Below are positions 23,064 to 35,190 of a stretch of DNA of 64,000 nt, one piece after another. Every line of letters begins with the position of its first letter. Position 1 is the first letter of the stretch. Below the pieces are notes generated by a model that searched no databases, had not been told where the DNA came from, and worked only from the letters and a program-made list of their open reading frames with translations. The DNA is from Fomitopsis serialis. Taxonomy: Eukaryota; Basidiomycota; Agaricomycetes; Polyporales; Fomitopsidaceae. The stretch is from positions 1-64,000 of the forward strand of contig NW_025955019.1 of assembly GCF_022376445.1 (NCBI RefSeq). The letters are read 5' to 3'. Both the position numbers and the translations under genes were made by a program.

Positions 23064-23898
23064 GGCCCTTAGAAAGCTAGGAACATGGGCTGAATAAATT
23101 GAATTCATAGCGGAGAAGGTTGTATACTCACCTGAGCCTCGTCCACCAAATTAGCGAGCAGCACAAGAGTGAAGTTAGAGCGCAAAACCGGCGATGGGAG
23201 CGCGCCAAACCTACAAATGAGCCGCCCATGGGCGCCCAGGGTTCATTCAGTCGCCTAAGTATGAGGTAAAGTACTCCGAGATCACCGTTCGTGGACAGAT
23301 CAGTTCGTGGACAGATCCCGCCCTTCGAACTCGGCTCTCACCTTCACGGAGTTTTAGACGGTCAACATAACCGTCAAACAGTCAGTGGGTGAGTTCTTCA
23401 AATTGGTACTGACTTTCTGCAGTGTAAAATGACATCGTACTAGTCACCGTGACTGTGCGTCGACACCAACCAGCGCGAAGCGTCTGATCTGCGACGCAGT
23501 ACTCCCTGCGAGGTAAGTCCACACGTTCTTGTTCAGTTGTACAACTTAGCTCATGCCTTACACCGCTTGGCACATGCCGTATACCGGCGTCTAGATTGCC
23601 TTTTACGGTTCGCAACGCATTGCGAACATCGCCCTGAGCATGAAACAAGGCCATTCTTACTTTATTGGGCTCCCAGTCTTGCCGGTAGATGGTGAGTTGA
23701 TTAACCAATCGCTTGTAGAGGTAGCGGTTGATATTGAGCTGAGCGACAGTGAAAAGTTGAGGGTATACTTGTGTTGTGGCGTGGCGGCAAGGTGAGCTTG
23801 TGTTTGTTGTCCCGATGCTGTTCCCATGGGCGCAACTTGTAGCGGAGGCTGACTGGTCGCTCGATCGCTTTCGACTGTCAACCAGCAGTATCGTCACC
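23064..23898. other. Intergenic region with a short direct repeat
   Basis: The 15-mer GTTCGTGGACAGATC occurs twice in a row near 23288 and 23304, and a small hairpin GACGGT...ACCGTC lies near 23359-23376. A near-palindrome CGCAACGCATTGCGAA at about 23609 recurs near 25709. The region upstream of the Plavaka start should hold its promoter and possibly one transposon end, but no terminus could be fixed. Open frames here lack features. Confidence 0.4.
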
Positions 23899-25621
23899 AT
23901 GTCTGACCACGGCGACAAGGGCAACGACCTTTCCGATCTCCTTTCCTGCTCTGACACCAACTCTGTCCGTAGCGATGATACGGAGCCCGACCCTCCTAGC
24001 TCGGACACCGATGATTCCAACCCGCCTGGAACACCTATCGAAACTCGCCACCCTACGAGAGTCACCATTCAATCCCCTGGCCAGTCATTCAGCGAGAAAG
24101 ATCGAATCACTATGCCTCGCTCTATGCTTCAGGGGGAAGGCTCCGCGCGCGGCTCACTGGAATATGACACCGTGCCTGAGAAGACCATCATGTCTGCGAG
24201 CATCGGTGTGCCTAACGGACCTGCGGCGTCTTGGAATCTACCCCCTCAGTTCCTGGAGTGGCTGAGAGAGAAAGCCGGTGTAGGGGGCGACGACTACGAG
24301 GTGGTTTGTAAGTACCTTGGAGAAGTGTGGCGTCTTCAGTTGCAGTGGGATCAAGCGGGCCGCGACGGGTTCATGACTCAAGTAAGAATTCCGGTCATCT
24401 TATAGCATTGGCTCCCGTCTGACACAGGTTCTCATAGGATGTTGTCGGGGTCGACGGGCATACGTACGAACTACTTCAGAATGTCCTGGACGAGACGTGG
24501 AACTGCAAGCTCGTCCGTGGCCAAGACTTGCAGTTTCAGCGCTGGGTGGCGTTCCTACGGTGCATGAAGTAAGTACGTAGGCTTCACCCATACCGTAGAC
24601 ACTGATAGGGTGTAGGATCGACTTCTGGCCGGTCCTTGGGAAAGCCATCGCCATTGCGCCGACGTTCGACGAAGACCTCACCAGCGGGATCGCTGATGTT
24701 ATGACTAAGGTCCTACGTGAGGCCAAGGGTGATCCCCTGGACTCCACAGTGGCTACTTTGGTGCAGAGTACCGTCAATGCGAACAGGGTGCGATTCCGCA
24801 TGAAGTTCAGCGCCGTCCATGTCGATGCTGCGAACCACTTCGGCGCCCTAGGACCCATGATATTCTTCTGCGCGGTGGCGCAGACCGAGCAAGAGTTCTT
24901 TTATCAAACACACAAGGTAAGGCTTCCACTAGTATCATCAAAACATTTCGTGACGCATCACGTAGTTGTCCCTCGCTCTGCCATCCCTACCTTCCCTTCG
25001 CGGCTTCCTTATCGCTCTCATCAGCCCAGCGCCGCATGATGCGGACGTCACCAAGCTTCACAAGATCTCCGGCACTAAGGAATATGTGCAATGTCGAGTA
25101 CTCGTCTATAATAGCGACGATTTTGGGAAGTTCGTCGAGCGCGTTGCTCGCACATCAACGCTGGAGAAGTGGGAGGAAGACATCCATCACATGGTGCGTG
25201 TTTTGACTGGATGGACATAGTCTGGATCTAATATGTGTCTACGTCTATTAAGTGGCTAACTTCAGCGGCCGGGAACCCACAGTCCTTTCCAGCAGGGGCT
25301 TGGCAGCTCTTCGCCACCCAGCTCGACCTCATTGTCCAGAGCTACGCGGACGCGCGCGAGCTTGGGTCCGCATCACGCAATGTTCCCGACGAGAGTTTTA
25401 CCGCAACACCGAAACACCCATGGCTCCTCTCGCCGAAGGACGCAGCACTCGCGCGCAGGAAGTCACTCGCTAAGGACATTGCTGTCTGCCTGAATCAGAA
25501 TGCCCGGTGGGTTGCGGGAAACGCCGTTGATCTTCGTGCAGGGGAGGGCAAGACGAACTTGAAGTGGTCGAAGGACCCGTATGGACTGAAGGGTGTGTTT
25601 CGCGCAGTTCTGTACCAGTAG
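23899..25621 (+). CDS. Hypothetical multi-exon protein
   Basis: Begins at ATG 23899 (MSDHGDKGNDLSDLLSC), in an Asp/Ser-rich front that reads to NLPPQFLEWLREKAGVGG. Later exons read VDGHTYELLQNVLDETWNC, IDFWPVLGKAIAIAPTFDED, VHVDAANHFGALGPMIFFCA, SGTKEYVQCRVLVYNSDDFG and AGAWQLFATQLDLIVQSYAD, ending at a stop at 25621 after LKGVFRAVLYQ. Plausible introns lie near 24381-24437, 24569-24616, 24917-25030 and 25195-25265. Exon-like continuity across several frames and normal amino-acid composition support a real gene. I do not recognise the family. It may continue into the next listed gene by splicing near 25590-25625. Confidence 0.45.
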
Positions 25622-25665
25622 ACATATATCAGGCGCTTCTCGCAATTCACGACGCTTACGACCGT

Positions 25666-27184
25666 ATGTTACATACACTCGCTTTGGCTGTGCAACCCTA
25701 TTTGGGCTCGCAACGCATTGCGAATCCCAACAAGGCAAGTGATCACTTATTGGACGCTCAGGTCCCGTGCACGAGTGGGCGCTCCGCCCGGCGCCTTCGG
25801 AAGATACAGATCTCAAGACACCGTTGTGCTTCTCCTCCCAGGTTGGCTGTCACGGTGCTCACGGTGCGGGAAAGAAGCGGCGGTGAACGTCAGGTGCGTA
25901 TCCGATTAGCATCTGCTCTCGATCGCGTCTTGCAACTTACCATGCCCAGCCCGTGCATCACGGCGGGAACAGTTTCGCCGCCGCCCTCTTCGCCACCTTA
26001 CTGTTGCGCCTGGATCGCGCCTCCGCACTCCACTCTCTTACCGTCCATGACGAATATACCTTGGAGAAGGGCATACGCGCGGACACGGAATATCTCATCA
26101 ACGTTGCCCTGCGTTTGAGGTCAGTCCTGAGACAAGAGTTTTGTTATGCTGAGACGTTGCCGCATGCGACGCGGAAGGTACGTACGTCTCGAATATCTGT
26201 GGTGTTACGCTAATCAGACATGCTTCATTAGTGCGCCACCTCGGAGGAAGAAGGACTCGCCCCCGTACTCGGGTTTGTCATCGTGTGCGTGCACGAGAAG
26301 AAGCACCAGCGCACCAAGCCCAGCCGCGAGGTGCTGGAAGAGTGGAAGGTGGGCGTAGAGGCGCGCAAGCAGGTCCCTCGAGAGTGGGGACAGTGGTCGT
26401 GTAGGACGTGGCGAGGACGACGAGGGCATCGGGAAGCCACAGACGTCCCAATCCAGCGCGGGCGGACGACCCCGGAGTTCGAGGACATGTTCAAGGGCAA
26501 GACATCTACCGCCATCTCGTTCAACGGCAGCGTTGTCCACGGCGAGACGGAAACAACCATCATTCTGGTACGCCCAACACACTTCCCCGTACTTCGCCGG
26601 GCCAAGACGGAAGGGTGGAAGAAGGAACGGATCATTGAATCCTTTCCTCATCTGGTGCGCCAGCCCCGTCCCCGCTGTATCCATGTATTGACCCCCCGCA
26701 GTCCGTGTTTCGAGACATGAGTGATCTAGGAGCAGCCACCCCTTTTCTTGAGGAGGTCAAGCAGCTCCTTCGATGTCACTGGGACGTCTCGCTCGCCATC
26801 CGCGAATACGAGCATGGCGACGGCGACCTCGACTCGATCTCTCCGCGCTCAAAGATCCTCGTCAAGCGCGTTCTCGGCGCGAACACTCATCAACACCTCT
26901 TCCCCGATCCAGAAAACGCCGCCTCCTACGATCTCGCCATGGACGCCGATACCATCACAGCCGGTATGCTGTGTGAAAGCGCGGCCATCATGGCGAGGAG
27001 GCTGCTCCGGTTGATCGAGACGGTGAGCGCGGTCCGCGTGGAGTCGTGGGTATACGGTGTTCGTGAAGAAGGAGATGCGGGAGGTGGTGGCGAGGAGGAG
27101 AATGCGGGGGTTGAGGGCGGGGACGCGGACGAGGTCGACGATGTTAAGGAGGAGCGCGATGTTGAGTATCTGCTCGGTGGGTAG
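25666..27184 (+). CDS. Hypothetical multi-exon protein, possibly part of the preceding gene
   Basis: Segments in order: MLHTLALAVQPYLGSQRIAN, then after about 200 bp HHGGNSFAAALFATLLLRLD, EKGIRADTEYLINVALRLRS, then EEGLAPVLGFVIVCVHEKKH, TTPEFEDMFKGKTSTAISF, and after an intron near 26567-26699 VFRDMSDLGAATPFLEEVKQ, SPRSKILVKRVLGANTHQHL. It ends in a Gly/Glu-rich tail at 27184. The start is uncertain; 25666 is only the first ATG in a coding-looking frame. No known domain was identified. Both unknown genes lie between a Plavaka transposase and a dioxygenase gene, so they may be transposon cargo or ordinary host genes. Confidence 0.4.
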
Positions 27185-27355
27185 GGTATTAGCGTCATTC
27201 ACGTTGGAACCGTGCTACTTGATATATATCTGTGCGTCAATTGAATGTTTCGGCAAGATGGGTTGAGGGCGCGGCGGAGGGCGGGCCCAAACGCTTTGCC
27301 CGGTTCACCCGGCGCTTGTTTGGGTATGCGCCAGTTGGACTCAACTTCCACTGAC

Positions 27356-30235
27356 ATGGGCGCGCTCCTCCAGCTCTCTTCGGAGGAGACCCTCGCTCTT
27401 CAACAACTCTTGGATACGCACGGCACGGAGTCGACACTCCTTCAAGCCGTGGCGAGCAGGCTGAGGGAATGCCAGTGCCAATCTCAGCCTGACGATGGCT
27501 CGCTAGGTGGTGAAACTACGGGCCTGGAAGATGAGGACGGCGAGGACGACGGATGCATAGTAGTTGACGGTAAGTGCTTGAATGTGTGTAACGTCTGGTA
27601 TGTTAATTGGCACAACAGATGCCACGGACGGCACCTCTGGCAACGAGTGTCCTAGGTCATCCAGACGCACAAGCCCAAGAAAGAAGTCGGCACATCACCG
27701 TGCCTCAGCAACTACAAATCCTAGCAAGAAAGCCGGCCCAGGTAGACGGGCTGACAGGCAAGCGTTCATCATTGTCAATCCACCCCACTGCAAAGCCGGT
27801 TCCTCTAACTCGAGCTGGGTACCCCGACGCCGGGCAGGCAACAAGCCGACCATGGGGATTAACACCTTCCTTGCCCGACTCTCCGCTTCTATAAGCTCTT
27901 CGGACGGTGCCTCCCAGCTCTCCGACGCTCAGGCCCTGCTCCAAAGCGGCGACGGCGGGGATGGCTTTCTTGACGACTCGTTGCCCTCGCTCGTTCACCG
28001 ATGTCGTCGAATGAAAGCCGGCAAGTCATGCGTCGACTTACTCCTCATGGTACACCTCATGCAGCTAGTCTGTAAGTGTACAAGGTCAGCTGAAAAAAAT
28101 ACACGATTCCTAAACACGTAGCTGAACAAATATTTCCTAGCATGCAGCGCATAAGGATGAGAAGTATATGCGACATTTACGATGAGCACGTCCGCGGGTA
28201 TGACTACGCACCGTCCCAGCGGACATTCTTACACTGGAATCAGAATGGCAGCAAGTTTGCGGCGGTAGCGTCGGGCGGTGAGTGCTGGCATGGTCTTTGG
28301 TATAAGTGAACATTATTCAGCTGAATGCGGTATCATAGGAACCATCTACGCCCTTATACTCATAGCGCAGGCGGGTATGCGGGTGGACATTGTCAAATCT
28401 GTTGGCGATTTCGCCTGGAAACTTGCGAATGTACTTCGTGATCCGGATCGAGGTAACCGTACAGTTGAACACACGCATTGTGATGTTGGCTTACAACACC
28501 AAATGCTGCTAGACACTCTGGCCGGAAAGCAAGTCATAGAGACCATCATCCCAGCTATTTCGCGTCTTCGCCAAACTATGCCCGTTCGGTTCGACACCAT
28601 GTTCTCTCCCTCACTACTCAGCGAGCTGCGATTGCCCTCCGACTCGTTGATCTGCTACGATCTGCGCCAATCTGACCTGGTTTTTGAATCGCTCCTGCTC
28701 AAGTACGTACGTCGGTTCTAGATTGTTCTGATGTCACTCACAGACTGGTGAGTAGCAACTTCAATGAAGTGCCGAGGAATTGGGACGTCTGGGCGCCATG
28801 CCTTGTGCCTGTGGGGCCGATCGGGACGACGGCGCTGACGTTCGCAAGCCGAAGTCTCTTTAGACCGGTATACGAAGATTTGCAGGATGCCCCGTCTCCG
28901 ATGACCGTGGACGACGAAGAGGACGACACAAGAGAGCGGGATATGCCCGGGGACCAGCTAGACGGAACGTCTACTGCAACAGACCTACCCGCATCCTCCA
29001 TAACTATACTGGGCTTGGACCTGTCAGCGGAATCGCTTCGGGCAATTCCCGTGCCGACTTCCCCTGAAGAAGCATTTGCGTGGACGGAAACCCAACGCTC
29101 TCTCGCGCAACTGGCGGAAACACCGGAGACTCTGGAGGAACTGCAAAGTCTGGTACGGGGTTGTGTTTCCTATGGCCTCGCCCGGATTAAATGCTGAAAC
29201 CATTATATCCTACGAACTCCCTAGCTAGATCAAAGGTCTCAGAACGGCGTTTCCACGCATCCCACGGAATATATTGCACTGCAGCCATCGGTTCTCAGGT
29301 GCGTTGTAGCGCCATAACACTGCAACAACTTATAGCTCATTATCTGCAGTGAACCACTTCGGATCTCGGATTCCCGTGGATGTCTAGTCGCCAGCGTGTA
29401 TGCCAACATGCCCGAGAAGCTGAGGCGTGCGCTGATGGTGAACCTAACCGCCAGCTTCGAGGATCAGCCAGAAACCCTGCAACAGATGTGCTCCGCATCC
29501 CAAGGAAGGCAGTACAGTTTTCCGGCCATCCATTTTGCGTGGTATAACAGGCATGGGACCAGGGTATGTGCTTAGGTGTAATGCTATGACGATGACTCAA
29601 ATAAGCGGCTTCAGGGCCATGGAATTCCTGTGGACTCGCACCCCATGCTGATAGAGAAGGAGTGCACCTCGAAGACTAATTACGCCCAGATGCTCCCTTA
29701 CATTTCCGCCGACATGCGCAAGTATTCCGGCATCTACGATAACCTTGAAGCAACCTTCAGCGAAGTATTCGAGTTCATGGCCGAGCAGGTGAGTATAGTG
29801 TCAAAATATACGTCGGACAACGTGTCTGAAGTGGGAAAATAGATTAAACATACCCTTCCTGATGAGTATGACGAGTTACGCATGGATGCTGAAGTCCTAC
29901 CGGGAAATGCCCACTCGATAGCGCACCCATTCCTGTCTCTTGTGATCAATCTGAACGTCGCTACCCTCGCTCACAGAGACCGGCAAGACAAATCCATCTG
30001 CGTGGTCCTCCCAGTGGGAGAATTCGAGGGAGGTGCCCTGTGTCTGTATGAAGCCGGGTTGGTTGTACCGCTTCGAAATGGCGATTTTATTGCTTTTCCG
30101 TCAGCGGGTATGACTCATTTTAATCTACATTTCTCTGGACAGCGTGCATCCCTTGTATTACATACCGACAGAGAGATTGATAAGTGGTCGAAGGGCGGGC
30201 GGAATGGCTGGGAGGACAACAGTCATTTTCGGTAG
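27356..30235 (+). CDS. 2OG-Fe(II) dioxygenase with long N-terminal region, TET/JBP-like
   Basis: About ten exons read in one piece from ATG 27356 (MGALLQLSSEETLALQQLL) to the stop at 30235 with no indel. Introns 27570-27618 and 28072-28120 are clear, and others lie near 28273-28335, 28702-28743 and 29562-29613. The N-terminal part has a basic linker and helical blocks (LVHRCRRMKAGKSCVDLLL, IYALILIAQAGMRVDIVKS, LRLPSDSLICYDLRQSDLVF). The C-terminal domain contains VINLNVATLAHRDRQDKSIC (HxD near 29972), GGALCLYEAGLVVPLRNGDF, THFNLHFSG (second iron His near 30115) and GQRASLVLHTDRE (Arg for the 2-oxoglutarate carboxylate). This is the double-stranded beta-helix of an iron dioxygenase resembling the JBP/TET-like set expanded in agaricomycetes. 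The substrate is unknown. It is one of the best-preserved genes in the window and could be a host gene or an old domesticated passenger. Confidence 0.7.
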
Positions 30236-30593
30236 TGTTGGCGGGTAGTGTTGGCAGGTGGTGTTGGCGCTACGCGTGTTACGGTGCCGTACGTACGTTA
30301 CGTCGCCCGAATAGATGTTGACTTTGCCAGACGCCAGTCCCTGCCACGTAACACCCAGCATTCGACTGCTCCAGCTCAACTCTACCTCGCCCTTGGAGGT
30401 ATGCAATCTCTTGAAGGACCTAGCTCGACAATTGCTGACTCGGAGAGTGCTTGCATCACGCTTCGCAAGTCGGAGGTATTCCGCGCATCTCCGCATCGCC
30501 GGCGACTCCGAAGGTTCTCACTATCAGTTGCAGAATCACCCAGGCTAACCTACCGTGCGGCGTTCTTGCTTTCCCTCATCCTCAACTCACAGC

Positions 30594-33533
30594 ATGTCTC
30601 AGCGCGAAACACGATCCACCAAGAAGTCGGCGGCCTCGGTCCCGACGAAGACGTCCTCCAGCAAGGTGGCAACAGAGACCGCGAACAAGTCCACGAAACG
30701 CGGTGCTGCAGCGAAGACCACGTCGAGCAAGCACGACAACCCGGAAACCAAGTCCTCGTCCAGCAAAAATGCGGCGACGAGAACCAAGCCCCCGTCGAGC
30801 AAAGGCGCTGCCGCTGCGTCAGCTCCCAAAGGCGCTCCCGCTGCAGAAGCTCCCGAAGGTGCTCCGGCTTCGACAACTCCAGTATCGTACCAGGAGAGCC
30901 TCAAGTTGATGAAGGATGCGCTGAAGGCTCAGCGCCCTGATCTGGCCTCCAAGGAACTTGACAAAATGGCTCGGTCGATGGTTGCGTCGGCAAACAAGCA
31001 GAAGAATGCTGAGAAGGAACGTCGGGACAGTGAGTTCCATCTAATCAATGTCTAGCTTTGTGTACTCACATCTAGGCAGCCATACAAGCGAACCATGAGG
31101 CCATGATCCGGGAAGAAGAGGCAGAGGACGTCGACATGTTGGAGAACGAGAAAGACGGGGGAGAGTCGGGCGAAGATGGGAGTGAAAATGCTGTTTCACC
31201 GAAGAGCAAGGGAAAGGCAAAAGAACGTGAGTCTAACATTGTCACCTCCATGATCACTATGCAACTGTACTAGGACCCCGCTCTTCTACGTCGAGACCAA
31301 AGCCCAAGCCGCGCAAGAGGAAGGTCATTGCTGATTCCGACGAGAACACAGAACGCGAGTCGGGTACAGAGCCTGACAAGAAGAAGCACAAGATCAGCAA
31401 TACGACGGTGGAATCGCATTCACCTGAAGCAGCCGAACCAGAGGAGGGAGACACGACAGTGCTAAGTGAGTTGTTTCACCGTTGCATACTTGCCCGACGC
31501 GCACAACCCATCCTATACTGCGTGTACAGGGCAATCACCTGACGAGGGAGATAACGCTCGAGAGGTCCGTCCCTCGGCAGCTCGCAAGCAACATGAAGGC
31601 TTGTCCAAGGAGGAGCAAGCCATCGTGGCTCGATTAGGTAAGTAGTCTTAGAAGTTCTGAGCATAGCCTCACACTGCTTCAGGCCCCAAGACCACGAGAG
31701 CAAAGGCCGGTGGCGCTTCCGGGTATGTCTCGCAGGGTGGAATGGGTGAAGGGGCTCGTAGGAAGAAGGTCAATCCTGTTGAGATACCATCGTCGGACGC
31801 GGAAGGTGAGTCTGTCATGCTCGCAGCTTTGGAAAGCCTAACTAACCAGGCGTTCATGAGATTCTACCGGCAGCCCTCGTGGCCGTAAACGGCCGACACA
31901 AGGCCAGTCGGGTCGAGGTCAAAACCAGGCACCCGTCAGCTTGGACGATGACTCCGGCGACGACAGTTCCTCTTACCAGCCGGCCGCCGATGAGCACGAG
32001 GATGGCAGTGACCAGGATGAATTGGATGAACTCGATGGGGCTGACGATGTAAGCATTGCCCGATTGATGAATCTAGACTGACCAGTTGCTTAGCTCATTG
32101 TACAGACTATCGACGACGCGGACCCCATAACCAAACGCAAGGTCAAGACGCAGAAACCGAGCACCGGGACGAAGGATGTCCTCACCTCCGAGCAGCAGAA
32201 GGACATCAAGGCTCTTTTCATGAAAGAGCCGGTCAAGAGCTTCCTGCACCGAGCAATGCAAGAGCTCCGGGTACACATCGCGCTCGAGAACGCTTGGCCT
32301 CGCCTGAAGGGCACCAGCATGGAGAAGGTCGTCATCCCGCTCATCATCATCGAAGACCTTCAAAACCTGCCGAAGTATCAGGCGGACGACTTTCAGAAGG
32401 ATTTCAGTCCGCTGTGGTTGGATGAGAAGGTCAAGGCGAAGATGGGTAGATATGTGAGTGGATGTCGCCTCAGCAATTCCATACTGACCATGATCTCGTT
32501 TCCATGCCTCAGGTCTACAGGGCGGCGGCGCAAATCCGACAAGAACTAAAGCAGAAAGCGAAGCGTGTCGTGGAGAAGGAGCTGTTGTCCATCAAGATCT
32601 CGGACACCGGTCTGGACGCAGTGAGTCGTACCGCGAAGCTGCAGAAGGCGAAGGAGGCACGCATCAGGTTCCTGAAGCAAAATAATACGTTCCACTACGG
32701 GAACGTGGAGCTGCCAGATCCTGATGTGGACCCGTCGGTACGTGTGTCACTGATCAGCTTGTTTCCTGACTGGCTAACCTGCAGCAGCTGTGGGACACCC
32801 CCGACCTGACACGCCGTTCCACAGCATCGTCATCGCTGAGGTGATGGCGCGTCAATGGTGGGTTGGGCAGCATCCAGAGGCTCTCCGCAGTGAGAACCGA
32901 GAGCGGTTTGACCTTGATGTCATGCCGCCGTCGAGCAACATGATTGCCTTGACGTGCAGTGCGGTGAGTGCCCGACTATTCCATTGACTCACTTCTAACA
33001 CACTGTTAGATCTTGGTGGCCCTGGATGAATCTCTGAAGGGCAATGCAACTGTGGCCTTCGAGGAGAAGACTTACGCGGCCGAGTACGTCTGCTTGCCAT
33101 GGGGTCGCATTCACACTGACATGTATTTTTGTAGGTTCGATCGCTTGTTGGCGGGCATCGAGAAGCTACGTCGACATGCAGACCCCAAGAGTCGTGCCTA
33201 TAACGAGGGCGTCGCCGCACTCGTTGAGTCCATGAACGACACGCTGGTCACCAACATTAGGTAAGTGGTCGGCTTTCCTCTCTGCCGGGCCTAACAGCCC
33301 CTGTTAGGGCCTTCGCCGGGATCGCTCAAAGCTCGGCCCCAAAGCACACCGGCAAGGATGTTGACGTGGACGATGGCATCGACTTGGGGCTGGTCATCGG
33401 CCGGTGGAGCAAGGGCAAGGCTGCCGCTGGGACACCGACTACTGTGTCCACGGCAGCTGCGGACCAGGAGGCCGGTCCTTCAAGTTCCACCCAGCGCAAT
33501 CCTTCAGCGGGCAACAAGGGCAAGAAAGCGTGA
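30594..33533 (+). CDS. DUF6532-like protein with disordered basic N-terminus
   Basis: Starts at ATG 30594 (MSQRETRSTKKSAASVPTK). The first 350 or so residues are Lys/Ser/Ala/Pro-rich with acidic stretches (SLDDDSGDDSSSYQP), split by short introns (for example near 31029-31075, 31225-31272, 31466-31528, 31807-31860, 32050-32091). The ordered part begins FMKEPVKSFLHRAMQELRVH and continues VYRAAAQIRQELKQKAKRVV, FLKQNNTFHYGNVELPDPD, TPFHSIVIAEVMARQWWVG and MPPSSNMIALTCSA, ending in a Gly/Lys-rich tail. This layout matches the agaricomycete family annotated as DUF6532, whose function is unknown. The exon joint near 32740-32790 needs either an unusual splice or a one-base shift. An alternative donor at 33530 (GTGAGTGC) could extend the C-terminus. 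Confidence 0.55.
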
Positions 33534-34279
33534 GTGCAGCCGGCGTGAGGTGATTGCAGATATGGGTATGGTCCCGTCTTGTCCGGTGGGCTCATTGGCT
33601 GATCATTTGCAGGTCGCGTGCGGGGCGCGTACTTCTATTCTCACATTGGGTCCAAGCGGGTGATATACCTGTCCGTCTCGTTGCTCTCACAGCTTGTATG
33701 TACTACTCATTGTCCGTCGCTCACGTATGTACTATGTATCATCCGTCTCTCACAAAACTGTAGCTGTGCTTTTCTTCCTTCACAACCAGCATATCCATTT
33801 ATAGCTCACATTGTACAACACGCGCTGGGTGTAGGATATTAGCATAGCTTCACGGGCTGTATGTTCTATGTCAATGGATATGATTTTTATGCTGCGATAC
33901 CCGAATGCAATCAACCAGATTGGAATTGATGTAGTCTGTTGAGAGATTAGCATAATGCTCTCAGAGAAATTGAAGAGCTGCCCCAATATGGGCCGTATGG
34001 CTGGCGTTCTCAACCTGTAAGAAGGATAATAAAGAGCTATTAGAGGTGTCACTGAGCAGTATAGCTCTCTATATATTGGGGGACTTGTCTTGAGCTCTTG
34101 CCGACATCTTAAAAAGATATACATCTCTTCAAGAGGTCTTCAAGAGCTCTTGGACATCTCGCCAACGTCTTGGGGGTTTGGGCGGTTTTCCCTGATGGGC
34201 TGTAGTAGAGGGGCCGCCTGTAGATGTATAATGCAATGTATGACGGGGCTCTGTGGATGTATGGTGTAATGTATCACAT
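33534..34279. other. Gene-poor stretch before the left repeat arm
   Basis: No coding exon with support. Near 34070-34160 there is a dense cluster of GAGCTCTT and AAGAGGTCTT motifs that can fold on themselves. At about 34160-34190 the string GGTTTTCCCTGATGGG resembles the right end of the insertion at 38259-41796, but no matching left end was found. Confidence 0.4.
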
Positions 34280-35190
34280 ACCTCTGTGGATGTATGATGA
34301 TACATCGCCAGCTGTAGTCGGTAATGTATTACGCACCGCGCACCGGCGTTCGCTCATACTTTAGAGACAGCGTCGGCCACCTTCCCTTTTAAGCACGTCA
34401 AGCGCCATGACGCGCCGTTGCTGTCGAGCGCGCCCTCCAGTCCATTTCGAGCGTGTGCGCCCTTCTCATGCATAACAGACCACAAGCACCTTCCGTTTTG
34501 AGCGGATCGAGAACAACCGCGCACCTTTCCTTTTGAACGTGTCCTCCCGCTCAGAGTAGCCTCGGCCCTTTCGACTGAGGTAAGCTTGCTTATTAGCCAC
34601 TGCGTTTGAATGCGTCAGACGCCGTCCTCGTATACACTACAGACATTGGGCCGCTTTCCCTTTCAAGTGTGTCCAGCTCGTAGCCTCTCGAATTTAGCGC
34701 ATCTAATGGCGGGCTGTCTCACTACATTAGAGCGGTATTAATAGAATCTAGAGCCAGAGACGCGCCTTACTCGCACGTCGTGCAATAGACGCGCTGCTCT
34801 CTCATATAAGACAGCGCACACATGCCCTCCTTCCTTCCCCCCTTTCGAGCGCGCTGGACGCACCCTCATACATCACACACTCATTCCAAGCGCACTGGAC
34901 GCTACTCTCTCATACATCACAGACTATACATCTTTGCCTTCACCCGCACTGGACACCTGCCTCTCATACATCACTCTCTCTCTGCGCCGTCTTCCCGCTC
35001 TGGACACCCACCTCATACATTACAGACCTCCGCGCCGTCTTCCTGTTCACCCGCTTTGGACACCCGTCTCTCATATATCACAGACTCCCGCCGTCTTCTC
35101 GATTGCCCACTCAGGCTCATGCATCGCAGGAGGCGGCTAAGTTCCTTGGCAAGTCCGCACTTCTCTCCTTCGTACGTCGCCTCGCCTTAG
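34280..35190 (+). repeat. Left subterminal repeat arm (CCTTCCCTTT and CATACATCACAGAC motifs)
   Basis: Two short motifs alternate: a CCTTCCCTTTTAAGCACGTC-like box (near 34380, 34487, 34522, 34657, 34838) and a TCTCATACATCACAGAC-like box (near 34872, 34910, 34966, 35014, 35071). The same boxes occur on the opposite strand at 50870-51960, so the two arms are inverted relative to each other. Such clusters of subterminal motifs are usual transposase-binding regions in DNA transposons. Open frames such as 34822-35190 read through the motifs and are not considered genes. Confidence 0.75.

Noticed and set aside
34160..34195. A second Helitron-like right end (GGTTTTCCCTGATGGG)
   Set aside because: Similarity is short and no matching left end was found.
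34822..35190. A 122-codon plus-strand frame in the left arm
   Set aside because: It reads straight through repeated CATACATCACAGAC motifs and has no other support.
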